A stretch of DNA of 10,700 nt, taken from the NCBI GenBank assembly GCA_903887095.1, contig CAISOQ010000408.1:1-10700 (forward strand). Direction: 5' to 3'. Of this stretch, positions 1 through 7,780 are shown one piece after another. Each line of letters starts with the position of its first letter. Within the stretch, counting starts at the first letter, position 1. The translations under genes and the position numbers were made by a program. The stretch is from an uncultured Flavobacteriia bacterium (GTDB taxonomy: Bacteria > Bacteroidota > Bacteroidia > Flavobacteriales_D > Crocinitomicaceae). Under the pieces are notes generated by a model. It was not told where the DNA came from and made no database searches. It saw only the letters and a list, made by a program, of their open reading frames with translations.

Positions 1-1511
1 CCTCTTGCACCTCCAAATGGTTGTTGACCAACCACAGCGCCTGTTGGTTTGTCGTTGATGTAAAAATTCCCAGCGGCATGCTGCAATTTCTGTGTAGCCA
101 GATTAATTGCATACCTGTCGTTCGACATGATAGAACCTGTTAATGCATATTCAGATGTTTGATCCAACAATTCAAGTGTTTCCTCAAATTTGTTTTCATC
201 ATATACATAAATGGTAAGAACCGGACCGAAAATCTCTTCACACATTGTTCGGAATTTTGGATTCGAAGTTACCACTGTCGTTGGCGAAATGAAATATCCT
301 TTGGAATTATCATAGGTTCCACCTGTTATAATCTCTGCGTCGGATTGTACTTTGCAATAATCAATGTAACCAGAAATTTTGTCAAATGCTTTTCCATCAA
401 TCACGGCATTGATGAAATTTGAAGTGTCATCAGGAGTACCAATTTTAAAAGAATTTACTTGTTCTACAAAAATCCGTTTTACTTCTGGCCAAATATTCGA
501 AGGAACATATGCTCTTGATGCAGCTGAACATTTTTGACCTTGGAATTCAAACGCACCTCTCGAAAGCGCTGTTGCAACTTCAGCGGGCTCAGCACTTTTA
601 TGAACCATGACAAAATCCTTTCCGCCCGTCTCTCCTACAATGCGTGGGTATGAACGATACGTTTCAAGGTTGTTAGCTATGTCTTTCCATAATTTTCTAA
701 AAACTCCTGTCGATCCAGTGAAATGCAATCCAGCAAATTCTTTGTGTTTGAATATTACTTCTCCTGCAACTTGACCACTGACAGTCACCATGTTGATAAC
801 CCCATCAGGCACACCAGCTGCTTTGAAAAGTTCCATTATAACCTGTGCAGAGTATATTTGTGATTCTGCTGGTTTCCAAACTACAACATTTCCCATCATT
901 GCAGGTGCAGCAGATAAATTTGCTGCAATCGAAGTGAAATTGAATGGAGTCAAAGCAAAAATGAATCCCTCTAATGGTCTATATTCTAATCGATTCCACA
1001 TGCCAGGCAATGATTCTGGTTGCTCGCGGTATATCTGCGTCATGTATTGAACATTGAAACGGAAAAAATCAATCAACTCACATGCCGCATCTATCTCTGT
1101 CTGATAAACATTTTTAGATTGCGCTAACATTGTAGCGGCATTCATTCTATCTCTAAAAGGACCAGCTAAAAGATCTGCCGCTTTCAAGAAAATTGCAGCA
1201 CGTTCTTCCCATGGTAAATTTGCCCAATCCTTTTTTGCTTTTAAAGCAGCATCTATAGCCTGTTCTACATGCTCCGCAGTACCAACGTTATAATGACCCA
1301 ATACTTTTTGGTGATCGTGTGGAGATGTTAAAGGTTTTTTGTTTTCAGTTCGAACTTCCTTACCACCAATGTACAAGGGTACATCAATTGGAGCTTGTTG
1401 GTACATTGAATGGTACTTTGCAAGCAGACTTTCTCTTTCAGCAGACCCTAGGGCATACGCTTTTACAGGTTCATTTTTAGCAACTGGTACATTGAAGATA
1501 GCGTTCGACAT
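1..1511 (-). CDS. pruA: L-glutamate gamma-semialdehyde dehydrogenase (1-pyrroline-5-carboxylate dehydrogenase), C-terminus beyond window
   Basis: NAD-dependent aldehyde dehydrogenase that oxidises L-glutamate gamma-semialdehyde (from P5C) to glutamate, the second step of proline breakdown, in the cytoplasm. I translated the minus strand from ATG at 1511-1509 and obtained 503 open codons to the left edge. Visible family marks: the ALTPFNFTS substrate/cofactor loop, VVWKPA, the FTGST stretch of the NAD site, the general base Glu294 in VGETGGKDF and the nucleophile Cys328 in FQGQKCSAASRAY. The 34-residue spacing of Glu and Cys fits what I recall of ALDH4-type enzymes. EEIFGPVLTIYVY and NDKPTGAVVGQQPFGG near the edge are typical of the C-terminal half; family members are about 540 residues, so roughly 40 are missing. 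It is the stand-alone form, with no proline dehydrogenase domain at the N-terminus. A promoter-like element lies just upstream. The family call is secure; the substrate is assigned by similarity. Confidence 0.95.
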   Translation of the reverse strand, partial: MSNAIFNVPVAKNEPVKAYALGSAERESLLAKYHSMYQQAPIDVPLYIGGKEVRTENKKPLTSPHDHQKVLGHYNVGTAEHVEQAIDAALKAKKDWANLPWEERAAIFLKAADLLAGPFRDRMNAATMLAQSKNVYQTEIDAACELIDFFRFNVQYMTQIYREQPESLPGMWNRLEYRPLEGFIFALTPFNFTSIAANLSAAPAMMGNVVVWKPAESQIYSAQVIMELFKAAGVPDGVINMVTVSGQVAGEVIFKHKEFAGLHFTGSTGVFRKLWKDIANNLETYRSYPRIVGETGGKDFVMVHKSAEPAEVATALSRGAFEFQGQKCSAASRAYVPSNIWPEVKRIFVEQVNSFKIGTPDDTSNFINAVIDGKAFDKISGYIDYCKVQSDAEIITGGTYDNSKGYFISPTTVVTSNPKFRTMCEEIFGPVLTIYVYDENKFEETLELLDQTSEYALTGSIMSNDRYAINLATQKLQHAAGNFYINDKPTGAVVGQQPFGGAR

Positions 1512-1527
1512 AAAAAATAATTTTTTG

Positions 1528-1558
1528 CAAAAGTAACGATTGTTGGTTATCCTTGCAA
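1528..1558 (-). promoter_or_regulatory. Probable Bacteroidota-type promoter of pruA
   Basis: On the minus strand TACTTTTG (1535-1528) matches the Bacteroidota -7 consensus TAnnTTTG exactly. A TTG (1558-1556) sits 20 bases upstream, as expected of the -33 element. Transcription would begin near 1522, giving a leader of about 10 bases before the ATG at 1511, short but usual for this phylum. The element overlaps the 5' extension of the divergent TPR reading frame (TTG at 1540), which is one reason to start that gene at 1561. This is motif matching only. Confidence 0.55.
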
Positions 1559-1560
1559 TC

Positions 1561-2826
1561 ATGATTGCGGATATACTCAAATCTACGAACGAAAAAACAC
1601 AAAATTGGTTTAATGGACTTGAGACCAGGTTGTTAATATTTTTTATCTTCTTAGTTTCACAAACATTTCATGCTCAGCAATCAAAAGAATATGTCAGAAA
1701 ATCCATTGAAAATTGGAATTTCTTAATGCGAAATGATTTGAATGCGCTTCGTGATGATGCATTTAAAACAATGAAAAGAGCTTATGATGAAAACGATCGT
1801 TTTGCTTTAAATGTTGGGAAGCGCAACCTTGGAACATATTTAAGTCGAACAGGGCGACATGAGAAAGGTGCCACTTACTTAAAAGAAGCGGCATTATTTT
1901 TCACAATTATCAATGATGCGCAACTTGCGGGAGAAACCTGGAACGAAGCGGGCAATTCAATTTTATTGCAAGGTAATCCCAAAGAATCGATAATTTGCTA
2001 CTTACGCTCCTTAAGAATTGGAAAGGAATCGTCGGATGAAACTTCCTCTTTTTTGGCTGAATCAAATTTTGCACAGGCCTGTCTTCAACTCGGTGACACT
2101 TTAAAAGCAGCTGCATTATTGAAACATTACAAATCTCAGTGTCTGCGATTAGAAAAGTGGGAATCAACTTCCAATGCTTATGCATTATTGGGGCAAATTG
2201 AAGAGGCTAGAGCAAACAAATCGTTGGCGATGGAATACTATGAAAAGAGCGCCAAATATGGGAAGCTTTCCAAATCAAACTTGTCTATTGCGCAAGCAAA
2301 AAACAATTTGGCTATCGTCCACTTTAACGACAAGGACTTTGGTCGGTCTTTGAAGCTATTTCAAGAGGCTTATTCTTTAAGGTGTCAATCAGGAAATATT
2401 CGTTCAATTGCTGAAAGTCTTTACAATTTTGGAGATTATTATTTTCAACTGAATCAGACGGATAAGGCAATATCTTCATTTCGTAAAGCCCAAAATTATG
2501 CTTACACTAAAAAATTGATGGTAGAATTTAAGGATGCCACCATTGCACTTGTTGAAGTATTTAAGAGTAAAGGTAAATTGAAAGAAGCGTTAACAGAAAT
2601 GGAAACGCTTGTAAAAAAGCAAGCGATTCTTTCTCAGGAATTAAATGTTGGTACAGAAAAAGAAAACGATGAAATGATTGAATTAGAGCGAATTCGATTT
2701 TCAAAAGAAGGCAATGTGTTTACGAATGAAACATCGCACTCGGTTCAAGGTGTTAGTCTGATCATTTACGGGCTATTTTCATTCCTTATTCTTGCAATGA
2801 TAGTTATTGCATTAAGAAAACAATGA
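1561..2826 (+). CDS. Exported tetratricopeptide-repeat protein with C-terminal membrane anchor
   Basis: A 421-residue protein of unknown specific function. Residues 24-34 (LLIFFIFLVSQ) with QTFHA/QQ form a signal sequence, cleaved around residue 38 after a rather long n-region. About seven degenerate TPR helix pairs follow, roughly at 82-117, 120-155, 163-197, 203-236, 243-278, 281-316 and 321-356; the GNPKESIICYLRSLRIG and NQTDKAISSFRKAQNYA stretches are the clearest. A charged, possibly coiled segment (362-385) leads to one hydrophobic helix (about 398-417), and the chain ends ALRKQ. The repeats should therefore lie in the periplasm. Signal peptide, TPRs and a membrane helix is the sensory half of many Bacteroidota TPR histidine kinases and LuxR-type regulators, but no output domain follows. 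I chose ATG 1561; an in-frame TTG at 1540 adds seven residues and overlaps the pruA promoter, and TTG 1630 would give a shorter signal peptide. Partner unknown. Confidence 0.85.
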   Translation: MIADILKSTNEKTQNWFNGLETRLLIFFIFLVSQTFHAQQSKEYVRKSIENWNFLMRNDLNALRDDAFKTMKRAYDENDRFALNVGKRNLGTYLSRTGRHEKGATYLKEAALFFTIINDAQLAGETWNEAGNSILLQGNPKESIICYLRSLRIGKESSDETSSFLAESNFAQACLQLGDTLKAAALLKHYKSQCLRLEKWESTSNAYALLGQIEEARANKSLAMEYYEKSAKYGKLSKSNLSIAQAKNNLAIVHFNDKDFGRSLKLFQEAYSLRCQSGNIRSIAESLYNFGDYYFQLNQTDKAISSFRKAQNYAYTKKLMVEFKDATIALVEVFKSKGKLKEALTEMETLVKKQAILSQELNVGTEKENDEMIELERIRFSKEGNVFTNETSHSVQGVSLIIYGLFSFLILAMIVIALRKQ

Positions 2827-3213
2827 TCAATTCATTTTAGCAGGGTAAACCAAGTTGAAAATGGGAATGTGAACTTGAAATAATTTGCCTGTTTTTAGAT
2901 TTTTGAATGTATAAAATCCTTTCATAAAACCTAGTTCTGAGAATAATTCACATCCACTTGTGTAACTGTATTGCTCACCAGATTGGATGACAGGTTGCTC
3001 ACCAATTACACCTTCACCACTTACGAAATTGGGTTCGTTCAAAGAGTCAAAAATGTACCAGTCACGATGTATTAACTGAACGTTGAAATCATTCAGATTC
3101 TGCATTTTAACAAGGTAGTTAAAGAAAAATTGACTCCCGGCGATCTGTGATAGATCCTCCCTGAACTGGGTGGTTACGGTAATTTGAACGCCTTCTGTTA
3201 TTGCTGTGTTCAT
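2827..3213 (-). CDS. apaG: ApaG family protein (DUF525)
   Basis: A small cytoplasmic beta-sandwich protein of 128 residues, the normal family length. Family marks are the glycine-rich loop SGEGVIGEQPVI (65-76), the QYSYTSGCEL strand (81-90) and GFMKGFYTF (95-103). The N-terminal VQITVTTQF and QLIHRDWYIFDS strands also fit. In enterobacteria apaG lies beside apaH and was linked to cobalt/magnesium resistance, and the fold also occurs in some F-box proteins; its biochemical role is still unclear. Neither apaH nor ksgA is adjacent here. ATG at 3213 is preferred over an in-frame TTG two codons upstream (3219). Its stop (TCA on plus, 2827-2829) directly abuts the stop of the convergent TPR gene, so each transcript must end inside, or run antisense into, the other gene. 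No clear promoter was found in the 150 bases upstream that it shares with the divergent VWD gene. Confidence 0.93.
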   Translation of the reverse strand: MNTAITEGVQITVTTQFREDLSQIAGSQFFFNYLVKMQNLNDFNVQLIHRDWYIFDSLNEPNFVSGEGVIGEQPVIQSGEQYSYTSGCELFSELGFMKGFYTFKNLKTGKLFQVHIPIFNLVYPAKMN

Positions 3214-3280
3214 GTTCAATCTTAAGGTTGACGCAAGTTAAAATTATAATTACTATTTTCCAATTATTTTAATGTGAACT

Positions 3281-3332
3281 TTTGATAAATTAACATTGTT
3301 AGTTCTTAGATTTAACTGTGGCATAGCATTTG
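3281..3332 (+). promoter_or_regulatory. Weak promoter candidates upstream of the VWD-domain gene
   Basis: Two imperfect -7 elements lie before the ATG at 3364. TAGATTTA (3307-3314) matches seven of eight positions of TAnnTTTG and has TTTG (3281-3284) 22 bases upstream. TAGCATTTG (3324-3332) has the right ends but one extra spacer base. Either would drive the plus-strand gene with a leader of roughly 25-45 bases. The region is AT-rich, so chance matches are likely. Confidence 0.3.
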
Positions 3333-3363
3333 GTAATTAGCTGCGTTCTTAAAAAGTCAAACC

Positions 3364-4890
3364 ATGAAAACAAGAATACTTTCAATCTCCCTTTTTTTTG
3401 GGCTTGTAGCAAGTAGTTTATCTGCTCAGCAAACATCTTCTTCTGAAAGGATTAATTCATTAAAAAATGATTTAACAAAATGGGATCCAATAAGAGGTGA
3501 ATGGCTGGCAAATAGTTTGCTTTCTTTGGCAAATGACCAACCTGTGCCCGATAGAACTTTTCCGGAGAGCATCACACCATTTGATATGTACCGTGCGCTT
3601 CCTGACAATGAACGAGCGTCGCTTAATCAATTGATAGCATCAAATGCTAGATCTTCTATGAATAATGAAGACCAGCAGCAGTGGGATCGCATGAGTCGCA
3701 TGGTATCGAGATCCGGATGTCAAGCAACCACGGCAAGAACCTATGGCGATCCGCATTTACAATCATTTGATGGTGCGACCTATTCATTTCAAACAGTAGG
3801 GGAGTTTGTTCTTGCAAAATCTCCATTAAATCGATTTGAGATTCAAACGCGTCAGCAAGCGCAACGTGATGATTTTTCATTAAATACAGCTGTTGCAATG
3901 AACGTTGCGGGTGATCGTGTGTGTATTTATGCGAATGAAAAACCAGATCGTATTGAGACTTCTTCTCTAAGGGTAAACGGTCAGGTGGTTACACTAGTCG
4001 GTGGCACTTACTTTTTGACACATGGAGGCACAATCAATTATTCAAATAATTCGTATCGAATTGCTTGGCCAACAGGTGAAGTTGTTCAAGCTGAAATGCG
4101 ACATGGTTCACCTGTAAATTTTATTAATCTTACAGTTCAGGTGTACCCATGCTCCCAAAATGACATGGATGGACTGCTTGGAAATGCGAACGGTTCAAGA
4201 AATGATGATTTTGACAATGGAACGAATAACAGAAATCTATTTTCGTTTTCTTCATTTGGCAATGATGCAATGCAACAGGCGTCAAATGAAATGGAAAAAG
4301 AATACCTGGCATTTATTGCAAGAGATTTTGCGCGTAAATACAGAATTACCCAAGAAACATCGCTTTTCGATTACGCTGTTGGCAACAATACGTTGACGTA
4401 TACAGATGAATCATTTCCGAGAGTCCACCGCACAATAGCTGATTTAACACCAACTCAACAAACCAATGCGCGAAGAGTTTGTGAAGAAAATGGGATACGT
4501 GGCGAAGATTTGAAGGGCTGTATTTTTGATCAGGCTTACCTTGAGATTCCACCTGCACCAAGGCCTTCAATAAGTGATCCGATTAAAGGAGTTGAATTAG
4601 GAAAGATTGATAAGCCTGTTCCAAATGTAAATCCAGGACATCCAAGCTACAATCCAATGGGGGATAAAAAAGATCCGCCAACAAGACCTGTGCCTCAGAC
4701 CATTGCAAAGCCAAACGTGAACAAAGAATTGCCTAAAGCTGATTCTAAAGAAGTGCCCGAGCAGATAAATCTTCCGCATACGAATCCTTCGGTTCCAAAT
4801 AAGCCTTCAAACCCAACAAAAACATCGACACCTGCAGTGCCTAGCTCTCCTGCAAAACCAGAAACAAAAATAAAAGTAGGAAAGGGATAA
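3364..4890 (+). CDS. Secreted von Willebrand factor type D (VWD) domain protein with proline-rich tail
   Basis: A 508-residue exported protein of unknown precise role. Residues 1-22 are a clear signal peptide (KTR, then LSISLFFGLVASSLSA, cleavage before QQ). A polar region (23-115) precedes a VWD domain at about 119-290. It contains Cys119, GDPH (128-131) followed by LQSFDGATYSFQ, GEFVLAKS, Cys263 in YPCSQND, and the hallmark GLLGNANG (270-277) leading to an acidic DDF calcium-binding-like loop. A helical segment follows (about 300-392), including ARRVCEENGIRGEDLKGC, with two cysteines resembling the small Cys-containing module after VWD in other proteins. Residues 396-508 are low-complexity and rich in Pro, Lys, Asn and Ser, ending KIKVGKG. 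VWD domains mediate protein-protein assembly in animal mucins and von Willebrand factor; an adhesive or matrix role is inference. No T9SS sorting domain or membrane anchor is seen at the C-terminus, so it may be periplasmic or released. A hairpin follows its stop. Confidence 0.85.
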   Translation: MKTRILSISLFFGLVASSLSAQQTSSSERINSLKNDLTKWDPIRGEWLANSLLSLANDQPVPDRTFPESITPFDMYRALPDNERASLNQLIASNARSSMNNEDQQQWDRMSRMVSRSGCQATTARTYGDPHLQSFDGATYSFQTVGEFVLAKSPLNRFEIQTRQQAQRDDFSLNTAVAMNVAGDRVCIYANEKPDRIETSSLRVNGQVVTLVGGTYFLTHGGTINYSNNSYRIAWPTGEVVQAEMRHGSPVNFINLTVQVYPCSQNDMDGLLGNANGSRNDDFDNGTNNRNLFSFSSFGNDAMQQASNEMEKEYLAFIARDFARKYRITQETSLFDYAVGNNTLTYTDESFPRVHRTIADLTPTQQTNARRVCEENGIRGEDLKGCIFDQAYLEIPPAPRPSISDPIKGVELGKIDKPVPNVNPGHPSYNPMGDKKDPPTRPVPQTIAKPNVNKELPKADSKEVPEQINLPHTNPSVPNKPSNPTKTSTPAVPSSPAKPETKIKVGKG

Positions 4891-4900
4891 GTTTTTTGGA

Positions 4901-4941
4901 GTGAAATAGGTGTTCACTTAAATGTTTAACATCTATTTCAC
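4901..4941 (+). terminator. Long hairpin after the VWD gene, probable intrinsic terminator
   Basis: GTGAAATAGGTGTT (4901-4914) pairs with AACATCTATTTCAC (4928-4941): 14 base pairs with a single G-U wobble around a 13-base loop. It starts 10 bases after the VWD stop codon and is followed by CTGATTTTG, a short U-rich run. It would separate the VWD transcript from the protease gene, which has its own -7 element. The U-tract is weak, so an mRNA-stabilising 3' end is the alternative. Confidence 0.7.
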
Positions 4942-4996
4942 CTGATTTTGTTCAAAAATCATACGATTCAAGCTAAAAAGCACTTGATTGCTTTGT

Positions 4997-5004
4997 TATT
5001 TTTG
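4997..5004 (+). promoter_or_regulatory. Probable -7 element for the S8 protease gene
   Basis: TATTTTTG matches TAnnTTTG exactly and ends 26 bases before the ATG at 5031, predicting a leader of about 20 bases. No TTG is present at the expected -33 distance, so the call rests on the -7 box and its position downstream of the hairpin. Confidence 0.45.
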
Positions 5005-5030
5005 CTAAAATTAGGCTTAAATCGTCCGCA

Positions 5031-7199
5031 ATGAAAAACCTTTTCCTATTACTTTGTCTGTTTTTTGGGCAAATTTCTATTTCACAAGTTTTGATTCCTG
5101 GGAATACTAAAGCGGATGTTTATCTAATTCAAAAAGATCTCCTTCAGCATAAAGGACAACCGTCCTCAGAAATTATAAACCGATTTGCAGTTGTAAAAAT
5201 CAAAGGGCTCTATTTTGTTTCTTTTCTTGCTGAGAAAGCTGAGAATTTTTCGAGAGCGAATCTTACAAGCATGGATTGTATTCCGGGAGATCAAAAGGGA
5301 TCGATCATCAGCTTAAGAGTGCCTCTCACTAATTTGAATAAGTTAAGTCAGTTGCCAGGAATCAAATCTATTCAATTGGCTGGAAAGATTAAACCATTTT
5401 TGGATAAAGCTGTGAAAGATATTGGTGCAGACAGTGTTCAGCGTGGGATTGGCCTTCCTCAAGGTTACACAGGTAAAAATGTGCTGATTGGAATTACGGA
5501 TTGGGGTTTTGATTATTCTTCGCCAATGTTTTACGATACCTTGCTTCAAAACACGAGAATTCTCGCAGCTTGGGATCAATATAAAACAGCCGGTCCACCT
5601 CCAACAGGTTTCAGTTATGGAACAGAATATACGACATTACCTGAATTCCTGGATGCCGGAGCAGATACAGCCAATATTTACAGTTATGCTACACATGGCT
5701 CCCATGTAGCCGGAATTGCAGGAGGAAGTGGCGCAGGAACAGTTCATCGAGGTGTTGCCTTTGAAGCAAAATACTTGTTTGCCACCTTTTTAGTGGATGA
5801 ATCCGCGGTTTTGGATGCCTGGGAATGGATGTATCAAAAGTCGCAGTCTGAGGCAAAGCGATTAGTGATAAACATGAGTTGGGGATTGTATCACATGGGT
5901 ACATTAGACGGAACTTCATTACTTAGTCAAGCGATTGATGCCTATTCGAGTTTAGGTGTCGTATTCTCGAATTCAGGAGGAAACAACGGCAATGTGAATT
6001 TTCATATTAAAAAGGACTTTAACAATGATTCAATTCGCTCTAGAATAGAATTTTACAGTAATGCATCGAACGCAAATATGTGGGGACAAAGCATTCATGC
6101 CTGGGGAGAATCGGGTAACTCGTTTGAGTCTGGTATTCAAATTTATAATGTAACAGGGAGTTCACTTTTAGCTCAAAGTCCATATTACTCGACTGCAACC
6201 ACGGTAAATTATGTGGACACTTTTTTGATCGTGAATGCAGATACTATTTGGTACAATATTTCTGCGGATGCGTCCCATCCTCAAAATGGACGACCTCAAA
6301 TGCGAATACGTGTTAAAAATACCAGTAGTTTGCGCGTTTTATTAAAGTCAAGAGCGGTATCGAGCAGGGTTCATTATTGGAATGTGACAGAATTGTCTAC
6401 CGATGTTGGCAATTGGGGAATGCCATTTTCTGCTTCAGGCACTGGAACTATTATTGGTGATAATAAATACGGAATTAGTGAGCCTTCCTGCACAAACAGT
6501 TTGTTAAGTGTAGCTGCCTACGCTTCACAATATTATACACCTGGCGGCTCGCTTGTTGGGGGAGGCGGTGCTTCTTTTTCTAGTATTGGACCGCGATATG
6601 ATGAGGTACTCAAGCCTGAAATTGCTGCCCCGGGCGTTGCTGTTGCTTCTTCCATATCTTCCTACACAGACAATGCTTTTACATCGATAGGAACAGTTGA
6701 TTTTAATGGCAGGACGTATCCATTTTCAAGATTTTCAGGAACATCGATGGCAGCACCAATGGTTACAGGTGTCATAGCATTAATTCTAGAGGCAAATCCT
6801 TATTTGTCGGCTGAGCAAATTAAAGAAATCCTGATTCAAACTACGCGAGAAGATAATTTCACAGGGGTTATTCCATTAGGTGGAAGCACGCAGTGGGGGT
6901 GGGGCAAGATTGACGCGTACAATGCTGTTAAACTGGCTTTAATTACGGTTGGTACAGAAGAAATTGAGATGAAGGAACTTGATTGGAATGTGTTCCCAAA
7001 TCCTGTTATCAATGATTTGTATTTTACCTTGGTTGAAGAACTGCCTTCTCAGGTTCAGATCATTGATGAAATGGGTAAAGTTATTGAGAGGAGAATTGAA
7101 AATGCATCTATTTCTGTAGCTGATCTAAAACCAGGGAATTATTTTGTTCGAATGGAAATCAATGGTCGAATCCAACAAGTGAGATTTGTTAAATTATAA
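5031..7199 (+). CDS. Secreted subtilisin-family (S8) serine protease with T9SS type A sorting domain
   Basis: A 722-residue extracellular endopeptidase. The signal peptide is KNLFLLLCLFFGQISIS (cleaved near 19). An N-terminal prodomain-like region (about 20-130) ends in ADSVQRGIGLPQGYTGKNV, the usual lead-in to the catalytic domain in Bacteroidota subtilases. Catalytic residues are all visible: Asp157 in ITDWGFDY, His222 in THGSHVAG, Ser572 in SGTSMAAPMVTG, and the likely oxyanion Asn318 in SGGNNGN. Asn318 and Ser572 are about 254 residues apart against about 66 in classical subtilisin, so an extra beta-rich insert of about 190 residues (roughly 330-480) sits inside the catalytic domain; similar jelly-roll inserts occur in Csp-type subtilases. 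The C-terminal 70 residues (652-722: VFPNPVINDLYF, MGKVIERR, LKPGNYFVRM, QVRFVKL) are a type A sorting domain, so it should cross the outer membrane by T9SS and be cleaved. The stop overlaps the start of the GNAT gene by one base. Substrate unknown. Confidence 0.95.
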   Translation: MKNLFLLLCLFFGQISISQVLIPGNTKADVYLIQKDLLQHKGQPSSEIINRFAVVKIKGLYFVSFLAEKAENFSRANLTSMDCIPGDQKGSIISLRVPLTNLNKLSQLPGIKSIQLAGKIKPFLDKAVKDIGADSVQRGIGLPQGYTGKNVLIGITDWGFDYSSPMFYDTLLQNTRILAAWDQYKTAGPPPTGFSYGTEYTTLPEFLDAGADTANIYSYATHGSHVAGIAGGSGAGTVHRGVAFEAKYLFATFLVDESAVLDAWEWMYQKSQSEAKRLVINMSWGLYHMGTLDGTSLLSQAIDAYSSLGVVFSNSGGNNGNVNFHIKKDFNNDSIRSRIEFYSNASNANMWGQSIHAWGESGNSFESGIQIYNVTGSSLLAQSPYYSTATTVNYVDTFLIVNADTIWYNISADASHPQNGRPQMRIRVKNTSSLRVLLKSRAVSSRVHYWNVTELSTDVGNWGMPFSASGTGTIIGDNKYGISEPSCTNSLLSVAAYASQYYTPGGSLVGGGGASFSSIGPRYDEVLKPEIAAPGVAVASSISSYTDNAFTSIGTVDFNGRTYPFSRFSGTSMAAPMVTGVIALILEANPYLSAEQIKEILIQTTREDNFTGVIPLGGSTQWGWGKIDAYNAVKLALITVGTEEIEMKELDWNVFPNPVINDLYFTLVEELPSQVQIIDEMGKVIERRIENASISVADLKPGNYFVRMEINGRIQQVRFVKL

Positions 7200-7690
7200 T
7201 GGAAATCGTTCACATTCAATCTGATGAGGTAGGAGTTATTTCTGATTTAGCAGAAAAGATTTGGCCCGACACGTTCAAGGATATTCTTACTGAAGAACAA
7301 ATTCGTTACATGCTCGATTGGATGTACAATCCAAATGAATTGATTCGACAAATTGAAAACGGTCATCAATTTTATTTGCTTGTAAACAATCAAAAATCGG
7401 TCGGATTCATTGGGCTTCAGTTAAATTTTCCTGAACCTTCGCAAGTCAAAATTCATAAATTGTACGTCTTGCCCGAAATGCAAGGAACGGGAGGTGGGAA
7501 GTTGTTGTTTCAACAAGCGGTTCAGGTCGCTAAAGAAAATAAATGTGATTCAATCCTATTGAATGTCAATCGATTCAACAAAGCTGTCGGTTTTTACAAG
7601 CACATTGGATTTAAAATCCTCAAGGAAGAAAACATCGATATTGGAAATGGTTTTTGGATGGAAGACTATGTGATGGGGTGCAGATTGTAA
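7199..7690 (+). CDS. GNAT-family N-acetyltransferase
   Basis: A 163-residue cytoplasmic acetyl-CoA-dependent N-acetyltransferase. Motif A is clear: IHKLYVLPEMQGTGGGKLL, with Q95-G-T-G98-G-G100 fitting the pyrophosphate-binding Q/RxxGxG/A signature. Motif B, LNVNRFNKAVGFYKHIGFKI (about 121-140), has the Asn and Tyr typical of the family. The N-terminal half (LAEKIWPDTFKDILTEEQI, then YMLDWMYN) resembles PaiA-like polyamine acetyltransferases, but this is not enough to name a substrate. No signal peptide is present. The ATG (7199-7201) overlaps the TAA of the protease in a TAATG arrangement, so translation is probably coupled and the two genes share one transcript. The pairing of a cytoplasmic enzyme with an exported protease has no obvious logic and may be simple co-transcription. 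No convincing terminator follows. Confidence 0.93.
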   Translation: MEIVHIQSDEVGVISDLAEKIWPDTFKDILTEEQIRYMLDWMYNPNELIRQIENGHQFYLLVNNQKSVGFIGLQLNFPEPSQVKIHKLYVLPEMQGTGGGKLLFQQAVQVAKENKCDSILLNVNRFNKAVGFYKHIGFKILKEENIDIGNGFWMEDYVMGCRL

Positions 7691-7780
7691 ACACGAGAAG
7701 CTAGAAGTTTAACTACAAATTTTATATACTGAAAAGATAATTTATTTTACAAACTTAATTTTCTAGTGTATATTTTTTAA

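Noticed and set aside
159..1536. Plus-strand open frames at 159-422, 790-1050 and 1339-1536
   Set aside because: They lie antisense to pruA, which shows continuous conserved protein across the whole stretch; the plus-strand peptides resemble nothing known.
1540..1560. TTG start seven codons upstream for the TPR gene
   Set aside because: It overlaps the probable pruA promoter and lengthens an already long n-region before the signal helix; ATG 1561 is the more ordinary start.
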